From positions 310,001 to 374,000 of the forward strand of contig JAHRBS010000013.1 of the NCBI GenBank assembly GCA_024305745.1: DNA of 64,000 nucleotides, in the 5' to 3' direction. Below are positions 35,440 through 43,810 of the stretch, piece after piece (the first letter of the stretch is position 1; the number at the start of each line of letters is the position of its first letter). The notes under the pieces are model-generated. The model saw only the letters and a list, made by a program, of their open reading frames with translations. It was not told the origin of the DNA and ran no database searches. This stretch comes from Polyporus tsugae. Lineage: Eukaryota; Basidiomycota; Agaricomycetes; Polyporales; Polyporaceae. The translations under genes and the position numbers were made by a program.

Positions 35440-36166
35440 TCATGGCGTGAGTGCGTGGAGGTCCGTTAACATTAGCAGGCTAGTGCGACGAAAGACCTCG
35501 TCCAGGATGGCGTACACCTGTCCAAGGTTCACTTGACGCAAACAAGAATGTAGAGGATGGGACTGTACCTTGTAGAAGTTGAATACTAAATCGAGCTCAC
35601 AGACGTTATCGAAGAATGAGTCCGGAGAGGGAATGGCTGGTGAGGAACCAAAAACCAGCAGACATCTGTCGGAGCACTGATGACGCGACGTACCGAGCAC
35701 ATCGACGAACAGGTGAATCGCCTCCAGGTATGCAAGCTCGTTGTTGTTCGCATCCACGCAGATGCAGAAGAACAGGCTAGCGTAGCGGCGGTACACGACC
35801 TTGTGGTTGCGGAACTGCGACGAAATGGGGTACAAGCCACTCCAAACGCACATACAGTAGATCTTCACGCACCTCGACGAAGTTCGACTGGGATTTCTGG
35901 TCCCTCGGCGCGACTAACCTGTGCACCTCTCCCCTCAGCCGCACCTACAGTATCCACGTCCATCCGTCGCGTTAGAGCCCGGTCTCGGTTGTGCCTCGAG
36001 TGTGGAAGGACCGCGGACCTTCTCCTCGTCGTCGTAGGGAACGTACCATTTGGACAGTCGTGTCTTTCCTTGCCGGGTTCTTATGTGTCTAGTCAGCTCC
36101 CCGCCGAGACAGTACGAATCTCGACTCTGAGCGCGGACTCACCTGCACGAGATTAAAACGGATCAT
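35440..36166 (-). pseudogene. AP-2 sigma pseudogene, copy C
   Basis: It begins MIRFNLVQ, but exon 2 has one extra base (AACCCGGCAAGG for AACCGTCAAGG), which shifts the frame at its first codons. The rest ([47 protein letters not shown]) is well preserved. After DEVF the sequence becomes unrelated and reads [16 protein letters not shown] to a stop, so the last 25 or so residues are lost. Both lesions argue against function. Confidence 0.8.
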
Positions 36167-36246
36167 GGTAGTAGTTCGGCAATGTTCGAACTTCGCAAGG
36201 AAAGTGAGGTCGACAGGGTATAGGATGGACTCACCTCAGTGGTCGA

Positions 36247-36318
36247 TCCGATATGGTGTAGTGGCTAACATTATCGCCTCTCACGCGATAGCCCGGGGTT
36301 TGATTCCCCGTGTCGGAA
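36247..36318 (+). tRNA. tRNA-Glu (anticodon CTC), copy C, T-loop change
   Basis: All stems pair as in copy B, but the T loop reads GGTTTGATTCC where the others have GGTTC. The changed base is the almost invariant C56, which pairs with G19 in the tertiary fold and lies in the B-box promoter element. The gene may be poorly transcribed or folded. Confidence 0.88.
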
Positions 36319-36475
36319 TGATAGCTTTATATACTGAAGTTTTACTTGTTCGTCAGTGACAGTCACATCTTTTTTGAAACTGCACCTTCGTTGACATCTA
36401 TAATGGAAAAAGAGTACAGGCGCCAGACGCGATTGGTGCGCCCATAGTTACATGCTTCGCAAAATCCTACTATAT

Positions 36476-37521
36476 TTACAACCCGTCCTTTTTCAGGTTT
36501 TCAGACCATGACGCGTACTTCTCCACATCGGCAGTCAGCCTAGCAATTGTCTGTTTGAGGTACGTATGGGCAGATTCTCCAAGCAAGAGATGCAGCGGAG
36601 GCTCCGGCTCCGACGTGAGCTTGTAGATCACCTCTACCGCCTTGTTGACGTCTCCTGGAGGAGCATAAGTACCCCATCCGTTGTGCGGGCGGGTAGCCGG
36701 AAGATCGGGGTTGCTGTACGCGGGGTGCGACGGCACCCAGGTCGTCTTCGCTTGGCCCTCGGTATGGAAGCCGGCCGGATTGATGAGCGTAACCTCTCGG
36801 GTTCGTTTGAGTCGAACGGCGGTATATGGCATGCGAGTATCAGCAGGGACATACTTTGATGTTCCAGGATGGGTCGAGCTCAGAGGCCAGAGATTCAGTG
36901 AGGCCCTCGAGCGCTGCATCCACCAGGGCAAGCATCAGCAACGAACGACCACGAATGCACGCAAGAATCCTCGTCGTACCGTGCTTGGATGCGGAATAGT
37001 AGGCAAGTCCAGGTCCGCCAATGAGACCCGTGATCGACGAAACCTGGAGTAAACGTCCCCCGACGGGGCTGTTCACCTCCCTGAAGAACCGGACCGCCTC
37101 GCTCGTCACCTTCGCCGCGCCCCAGAAGTTCGTCTCGAACAGCGCGCGCACCGGCCCTCCTCGTGCGCCTCGACCTCGCCCATGACCGCGAACGCGGCGT
37201 TGTTCACGACGACGTCGATGCGGCCGAACGTGTCCTTCGCCTTCGCGAAGGCGTCGGTGATGTCCTGCGGTTGGGTGACGTCGAGCTTGACGACGAGCAG
37301 GCGGTCGGAGGGGTATTGGGCGGTGAGTTCCGTGAGGGTCTCGGTGCGGCGGGCGGTAGTGATGGCGATCTCGCCCTTCTCGAGGATGAGCTCCGCAAGG
37401 CTGCGTCCAAAGCCGGTGGACGCGCCGGTCACGGTGACTGCGAGATTGAAGTGTCAGTCATTGGGTGGAACATAAGAGGGATGTTATGTGACTTACTGAA
37501 CCAGACTCTAGGAGACGACAT
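36476..37521 (-). pseudogene. type-II SDR, copy C, nearly intact with a one-base frameshift
   Basis: Exons are 37521-37497, 37437-36980, 36913-36855 and 36793-36476. Splice sites are all good. The product would be a classical SDR (RVWF joined to TVTGASTGFGRSLAELIL, DVTQPQDITDAFAKAKDTFG, DVVVNNAAFAVMGEVEAHEE, LLQVSSITGLIGGPGLAYYS with SASK, INPAGFHTEGQAKTTW). Exon 2 is 458 bases, one short of the 459 needed to keep phase. The shift lies at about 37140-37150, between the EAHEE codons and the LFETNFWG codons, where the next frame takes over. Either this copy recently died or the sequence has an error there. Copies A and B are much more damaged, so no intact type-II SDR exists in the window. Confidence 0.75.
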
Positions 37522-37575
37522 TGGAGGGGACCGGGATCAACTAGTAGGTTTTACAGCCTGTCAGCCTGTCCTCCC

Positions 37576-37582
37576 ATTTATA
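37576..37582 (-). promoter_or_regulatory. TATA box of the type-II SDR copy C
   Basis: On the minus strand TATAAAT lies about 55 bases upstream of the ATG at 37521. The same element with its surroundings is present upstream of the pseudogene in copy A (about 15625). Confidence 0.45.
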
Positions 37583-38136
37583 CCTAGTTTCGCCCTCAGG
37601 CGTCGGGTGCCGGCTCAGCTATATCTGATGATTATCCGAGAGAGAAACGCGAACGAGAACACGTATTCGTGCCATCCTCCCAAATTCCCGAGTCGTCCCA
37701 GTTGATCGTCCCTCAGCCATGGATCCACTCGTAACTCCGAGCTGACGGTGTCAGCGACGGGCAATAGCACCCATGTGTCGTGGGCGGCTTGTCATTGCAA
37801 ACTTTCCCCATAGGCTAGATGGTGAAATGTGAACCGGGAGCTTGGTAGCTGACTTGTGATAGGGAGGAGAAGACTGCGCCGCAATGGCAGGGCTTTCAAG
37901 TTGGGCGAAGTCGTCGCAAACAGCACTGGATATTACATGAGGGCAAACCTAGGCAACTCCACACGCAGACACCACGGGGACCCAGAAAGAACCCTACCAA
38001 ATCAGGATCTGCCTAGTACACGCCGCAAAGAACATTGTCAGCTTGTGCTCTAACTGGCAATCATCCCAATCGCACGTACCATGCAACTCACCCCGAGCCT
38101 CCCAGCCCGTTACCCGGGCCCGATATTCAGGAGAAA
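37583..38136. repeat. spacer shared with copy A
   Basis: It matches the complement of 15140-15620. It holds no gene. Part of it (37900-38136) is also similar to the flanks of the SDR 3' fragments at 33650-33895 and 39860-40100. Confidence 0.65.
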
Positions 38137-39206
38137 TTATTCCTCCAGCCCCTCAGACCACGCTTCGTAGGCGTCGATATCCGCAACCAGGGCCGCGATC
38201 TTCTTCCTTGTACCCTCTATCGCGTCCTTGCCGACCACGAAGTGCAGAGGCGGGTTCGGCACGCACGCAATCTTGTAGAACGCCTCCGCGCTCCGCCGTG
38301 CATCCTTCCAAGTCACGAGCTTGTCCAACCCGACCCTACGCATATGCGTGGTGGGGAGGTCCGGGTTTTGGTAGTACGCGGGATGTTCTGGCGACCAGGT
38401 GGCCTTCGGGACGACTTCGGTGCGGATCCATCCGGGCTCGATGTTCGTCACCTAGTTTTGACGACAGGATATCGATGATGAGATTCGAACCGCACACAGC
38501 CAAAGAGATGAGCCATATCCCACTTTAATATTCCATGCGGGGTCCAGCTCGGCCGCGAGAACTTCGGAGGCGCCCTCCAGCGCTACAGAGTCCAGACGCG
38601 ATCGAGACGACGTAAGTGAACTATACGGATCATGACAAGCCTGCAAGGTACATGTACGTACCGAACTTGGACGCAGAATAGAAGGAGCACCCGGGCAGGC
38701 CGACGAGTCCCTGGTATGAGGACATCTGGAGCAACCGCCCGCCTACCCCGGCTGGATTCGTCTCGCGGAAGCACTTCACGGCCTCCTTCGTGACGCTTAT
38801 GGCGCCCCAGAAGTTCGTCTCAAGGACGGCGCGGGCCTTTGGCTCCTCTATTCCCTCGAACTCCCCGAGATCCCCAAAGCCTGCGTTGTTGAAGACGATG
38901 TCGATGCGCCGGAACACGCGTGTCGCTTCGGCGAATGCATCCACGACTTGTTCCCGCTGGGTGACGTCCAGCGGCAGGATGAGGAGGCGTTCCTTGGGAT
39001 GTCGCTGTGCGAGATCGTCCAGGGCGCTAGGTCGACGGGCAGTAGCGATGACAATCTCGCCCTTCTCGAGGGCGACCTCAGCGATGGCGCGTCCTAAGCC
39101 GGTGGAAGTGCCTGTGACTGCAGGAGGGATGAGGAGGCGCATGGCGAATACAACCTGTAGATGCAAACGTACTGAACCAGACTCTGGGGGTAGTAATGTC
39201 GGACAT
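38137..39206 (-). CDS. type-I short-chain dehydrogenase/reductase, intact twin
   Basis: Exons 39206-39173, 39117-38662, 38582-38524 and 38451-38137 give 287 residues, with the same splice phases as the gene at 14089. The start MSDITTPRVWF is joined to ITGTSTGLGRAIAEVALEKG (cofactor motif). VFNNAGFGDLGEFEG, LLQMSSYQGLVGLPG and FYSASKF supply the Asn, Ser, Tyr and Lys of the active site. The tail is EPGWIRTEVVPKATWSPEHP to SEGLEE. A TATATA lies at 39282-39287, about 80 bases upstream. It is the inverted twin of the first SDR, and since both remain intact they may be redundant. The substrate is unknown. Confidence 0.86.
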
Positions 39207-39290
39207 GGTTGTTGTTGGGATAGAGGAGAGTTCGCGTCTGGCGTGTAGCTCACCGTAGTGTGATCCCCCAGTAGTTCCACCTATATATCG

Positions 39291-40102
39291 CGACATGACG
39301 CTCAGAGACGGATGATCGAGAGGGAGATCCATGACTCAATGTAGCGCTGTCGATTACTGGATTCTTTCAGTCTGTTTGGTTCCGTGAAATTCGGTCGAGC
39401 GCTCCGAGAGGACTGAAATGGCGCCGACTTGGCATCTGCAGCATGAAAAATGGATGTAATGACGTCATAAAACCGATGAGAATTGTATCACTCACCTGGG
39501 AAGCGCCTATGTGCCTGACGAGACTGGTTTTCAATTCAATGACAGAGCGGTAACGATCGGGAGGACCCGCTCACGGGGAAGACATGGAAAAAAACTGCGC
39601 TATGGGTATGATGTGGAATGAATGCGATACAATATGATATTTTCAAGACACACAGGAATACCGCGCAGCGTCGCGGTGCTCGTGATACGTCAAGGAAGGC
39701 AGAAGATTCAATCTTCAGAAAGAATGTGCTGCATGGCATCAAGCTGTCCTGAAAGCGGCAGACGTCAGTAGGAGAAGTAAGCCTGATGGTACACTTACGT
39801 TCAGGACACCATAGTGTAGTCCACCACCTTCACGAGATGCCTCTCGAATTGGTGGGGACCGAGAGGCAGTAGAGGAGTTGGGCGAAATCGTCGCAAACCA
39901 TACTCAATGGCCTTGGGCAAGTCCACACCCAAACTCACCACGAGCCCCCAGACAGGACTCCGTCGAATCAGCCTTCGCGTGCACACAAACAAAAGGTTGT
40001 CAGCTTTTGTTCTGACTGGCGATAATCACAATCGTACGTACATGCCATGTAACTCACCCCGGGCCTTGTAGCCCAGGCCGTTATCCGGCATTTGAGAGTA
40101 TT
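39291..40102. other. no gene; second half is a copied SDR 3' flank
   Basis: 39291-39860 has no recognised gene. 39860-40100 resembles the 3' flanks of the type-I SDRs (for instance GTCAGCTTTTGTTCTGACTG and CACCCCGGGCCTTGTAGCCC), continuing the SDR fragment that follows. Confidence 0.5.
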
Positions 40103-40545
40103 TATTCCTCCAGGCCCTCAGACCACGCTTCGTAGGCGTCGATATCCGCGGTCAGAGCAGCGATTTTCTTCCTCGTGCATATCCTCAAAATAGCGTCCTT
40201 GCCCACCACGAAGTGTAGAGGCAGGTTCGGAATGGACTCCGCAATCTAGAATACCTCAGCGCTCCGTTTGGCGTCCTTCTGGCAAGTCGCGACGTTGTCC
40301 CATCCGGCACTGCGGGCGTACGTGGTGGGGAGGTTGGTGTTTCGGTACGCGGGATGTTCTGGCGACCAAGTCGCCCTGAGCAGTGCCAATTCGGTGCAGA
40401 TCCATCCCGATTCGATGATTGTAATCTAGGTCAGCCAGAAGATAGTGGTGAGTGGAGCTTCGTGAACAGGAAAAGAGATGAACTGGAATCCGAGTCCCAC
40501 TTTGATATTCCATGCAGGATCGAGCTCCGCATATATCTGTAACTC
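40103..40545 (-). pseudogene. 3' half of a type-I SDR
   Basis: The minus strand reads ELDPAWNIK at the exon-3 equivalent, then IIESGWICTELALLRATWSP in exon 4 with the frame kept as far as AKRSAEVF. There the Tyr codon of YKIA is a stop (TAG). A few extra bases follow in the GKDAI..TRKKIA region before a final ADIDAYEAWSEGLEE. The first two exons are absent; homology stops before them. Confidence 0.82.
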
Positions 40546-40749
40546 GTACAACGCATACTGCACTATGAGCAGGTGAGTCTATCATTGCAGATATCACACG
40601 ACTGAAATAGCCAAGGCACGCAGCGATAATTATAAGGCGGGGTTCCGAGTCACGTTCTCTTGCAGGTCTGCCTCCCCAAGAGCTCGTTGGAAATGACTTG
40701 AGTTCGTTCTGACGCGAGCTTCTGTCTCCTTGAATGCTTCTCTCACCTC

Positions 40750-40757
40750 TATATAAG
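40750..40757 (+). promoter_or_regulatory. TATA box of the MBL-fold gene
   Basis: TATATAAG occurs 44 bases upstream of the start codon at 40794, in a short C/T-rich leader. The nearness implies a very short 5' untranslated region. Confidence 0.45.
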
Positions 40758-40793
40758 GAGGAGACCTGAAGTGCATGGAAACTCAGATTAGCT

Positions 40794-41761
40794 ATGGCGA
40801 CATTCTCGCAGTCAGATTTCACCTTACCGGAGCCCAAGGCCGACCAGCCTTACATCGAGGTTTCCGCTTTGGAAGCCGGCCTGCTACAGCTGATCCACAC
40901 TCGGTTCATAGCGGGCTCGCAGCCTGGAGAATCCACCATGTGTCCTTCGCTCGCATTCTTTCTTCGTCACTCGGTTTCGAAGGACCACCTCGTCTTCGAC
41001 CTTGGCATCCGGAGTGACCTGAACAGTCACCCTCCTGCCGTACAGAAAGTCATCGCAAACCGTATCATCACCACTCCGCAGAGCGTAGAGGAGAGCCTGC
41101 GTAAAGGCGGCGTAAACCGCGAAGACGTCAAGACCATCATCGTCAGTCACTTGCATTACGACCAGTAAGCACCTGCGTACCTATCTTGGCTCTGTCTCCT
41201 CAACTCTGTAACCCCAGTATCGGCGAGGCGTCTTCCTTCCCCAACGCGACATTCATTATGGGCGCCGACGCCGAGGACCTCCTCCGCAACGGCTACCCCT
41301 CCAACCCCGCCGCAGAAGTCCTCTCGACCGCCATCCCGCTCTCGCGTTCGCGCTTCCTCTCCTCCTCCGAGTTCATGACGTCCATCGGGCCCTTCCCGCG
41401 CGCGCATAACTATTTCGCCGACGGCAGCCTCTACATCGTCGACGCGCCAGGGCACCTCCCGGGTCACATCAACGTCCTCGCGCGCACGGACGCGACGGGG
41501 TCGTGGATCTACCTCGCCGGCGACTCCGCGCACGACGCGCGGCTGCTCACGGGCGAGCGCGACGTGGCGACATGGCACGATGGCGCGGGGCGGTTGGTGT
41601 GCGTACATACGGACAGGGAGAGGGCGGTGGAGCATATGCGGAGGGTGGCGGCGCTCTTGGGTGTGCCGAGGGTGCATGTGCTTCTGGCGCATGATGCGGA
41701 GTGGTATGAGGCGAACCGGGGTGGGCAGGCGTTCTTCCCTGGGGTCATCCCGCTGAAGTAA
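40794..41761 (+). CDS. MBL-fold metallo-hydrolase
   Basis: A metallo-beta-lactamase-fold hydrolase of the fungal lactonase-like type; two exons, 40794-41164 and 41218-41761, give 304 residues. The intron splits the metal-binding motif: exon 1 ends ..GTAAGC after SHLHYD and two bases, and exon 2 supplies the third, so the spliced motif is SHLHYDHIGEASSFP with all zinc ligands. Other ligands are in YIVDAPGHLPGHINVL (His) and IYLAGDSAHD (Asp), with a late His in VHVLLAHDAEWYEANRGG. No signal peptide is seen, so it is probably cytosolic. It is divergent from the SDR fragment. The natural substrate is unknown; lactone hydrolysis is inference from the family. Confidence 0.88.
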
Positions 41762-41814
41762 ATAGAGACTTGTGTATAGGTGCAAGTGATCTGGCTGGTG
41801 GAAAGCACGCCTGG

Positions 41815-42640
41815 GACCGGGGTAAATATGAGCGGGGATGGTTATATGCGTGCCCGAAGATGGCGTTATTCAACGCTGGCTATAAGTACATGTTCTGCAA
41901 AGATGTCAGCATCGCAGCGATGCAGCTAGAGGGAAATCACTCACAAAAGTGCTTCTATCACGATTGCTACGGCCACTCACGTAGATTTTTGAAGACCTCC
42001 ATCAGCTCGCCCTCGATGCATATGTCGCTCATGTACAGTCAGGCGTCGTCTCCCGCAAGCTCATGAAGACACTCTCGATGCACACTGGGCATCAAGAGCC
42101 CGCACCTCGTCCCGCTGTCGTACATGAAATTGAATTCCACGTACCACCCGCAGCGAAAAAGCTGCTATCACCGCTCAGATTCCGTGTTAGGAAGTTGTAG
42201 GGACGCTCGGGGATGGGGAGGTACGACGGCACGATCGAGTCGCCCGCAGTGAGCTCCTCCTCCGTTGGCTCCTCAATGATCTCGAAGTAGTAGTGGTGTT
42301 TCCTGTGCACAGTTGTAGCGTGCGGGTTACGAGGATGGATCACTGGATGACGAGGGCGAACGGAGAGCCGGACAGAGGTTTGGAGGTCGGGGATGGCACG
42401 CACCTGCTTTTGATAGCGTACCCTCTACTCCAGCTGCGGGTGCGGACACCGCGAACACGCACGATACCCTGCGGTCGCATTGGGTGAGGAGCTAGGATTC
42501 ACGCTTCCCCGAAGGGCATTCGGGTCGAGCCTCTCGATGGCGCCACCGATGTTGTCCTAGAGTTTGGAGATGTACTCCCCACCGCGCTGGTGCATCGGTG
42601 TGTCTAAGGTGGAGCCATGATGTCGATATTGAAGATAAAC
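41815..42640 (-). pseudogene. HEM13 pseudogene with internal deletion
   Basis: In minus-strand order it has TPMHQRGGEYISKL and a stop, VIHPRNPHATTVHRKHHYYF with EIIEEPTEEEL, and then directly GDSIVPSYLPIPERPYNF. The catalytic stretch between these (WWFGGGSDLTP to the HRGESRG block, about 110 codons in the intact gene at 10047) is deleted. Frameshifts occur on both sides. The 3' flank (41815-41950) resembles those of the other two HEM13 copies. Confidence 0.85.
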
Positions 42641-42894
42641 GGATGGGTGTGTCCAGAGTGTGTCTGAAGACAGGCTAGAAGGGTGAGAGAGGAAGTCAGG
42701 AGGAAGTCGACATCGTAAGTCCCACCCAATCCGACAGATGGCCACGGGCGACTATGGACTCTCTCTCTCTCTCCTCATACACTTGGATTTCTGTCACCTC
42801 CACCGTCTCTCGGCCCAAGGAAACGCGGAGCCGTGAGAGATACACAAGCCTAAATGCGCTCCATGACCATCCCTTGACTCCGAATCCGTACTAT

Positions 42895-43310
42895 GTACGT
42901 ATGCTCCTGGTGGCAATCCTCTCCTCGCGGACTTTGTCGAGGCGCGCCCGGCGCGCCTGCAACTTCGCCTCGACGGCGGGGGAATCTACTTCAAGCGTTT
43001 CGACTAGCTGGGTGAGCGGCATTTCGTCGGCGGCGTAGAGCATCTCTGCGTCGACGCGCGGCTAGCCGAACGCGTCTGCTTCAGTACTTGGGTCGTTGTC
43101 GACCACGAAGATCCTCGCGTCATTGCACGGCTCGTTGTCCTTTACGCCTGCCCACGGACACCGACGTCGAGCAGGACTACGACGTCCGCGTCCTCGAGAT
43201 GGGGGAACTTGTCGATGAAGACGTGGCCGTCGCTGGCCGAGGAGGTACTGGCAGCGACCGGCTTGGCAGTGATGATCGATCACCTCTCGTACGTACACAT
43301 TCACCATCCT
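42895..43310 (-). pseudogene. fragment of a ThDP-dependent enzyme gene
   Basis: The complement reads DNEPCNDARIFVVDNDP, then in another frame LQARRARLDKVREER, corresponding to the middle of the gene at 47615-49706 (DNEPRKDARIFVVDNDP.. and LQARRARLDKVREERLAALS). Stops and frame changes are frequent. The N-terminal and ThDP-binding parts are absent. It lies just beyond the 5' end of the HEM13 pseudogene. Confidence 0.75.
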
Positions 43311-43810
43311 CCACCATCGCGCCGTCCAACATCCGTTCTAGATCTCCTGACAAGGACGTCGGTATATCATTCACCAACCAATCCCTAACAGCTATGGAAG
43401 ACCGTCAGCACAGGCGTCGACTTGGAAGCGGGCCTGGGGGCAAAAGCAAGGTTGTATACCAGATTTGTACGTTGCTGGCCCATAATCGTCCTCTCCAGAC
43501 ACATGCGTCGTGCACATGATGGGCTTGAGGATGATTCTGCACTCAGATAGGGTGCCTCGTTGCCCTCGAGGGGTTTTGTTGTCTTACGGTTCGAGCATTC
43601 CTTTGACCGTGTCAGACCCTCTTCACCGGCATACGAGGTAGGGGGACTCCTTCACAGTCGAAGTGCCGTTTGGCTAACTTTGAGCTTGCAGGAATTAGTA
43701 GCGAACTTTGAGCTTGCATGGATGAGTATAAAGATTTGGTCCCAACTGCAAGGGAGCGTCATCCAACCTCTCCTCGAACTTCGACTGAAACTACAGCATA
43801 CACTTCAACA
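43311..43810. other. intergenic, promoter side of the DUF2235-DM9 gene
   Basis: No gene is recognised. A short repeated phrase (TTTGAGCTTGCA, at about 43679 and 43709) occurs about 100 bases before the start codon. Confidence 0.35.

Larger units (their letters stand above)
35490..39290 (-). repeat. duplicated module, copy C (inverted relative to copy A)
   Basis: In minus-strand order it holds type-I SDR, spacer, type-II SDR, tRNA-Glu (on plus) and AP-2 sigma, the exact inverse of 14022-17555. This copy retains the best type-I and type-II SDR genes of the pair and extends further into AP-2 sigma than copy A. Confidence 0.8.

Noticed and set aside
41090..41230. An apparently broken zinc motif (HLHYDQ) in the MBL-fold gene
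   Set aside because: The intron at 41165-41217 splits the codon; splicing gives HLHYDH, so the motif is intact.
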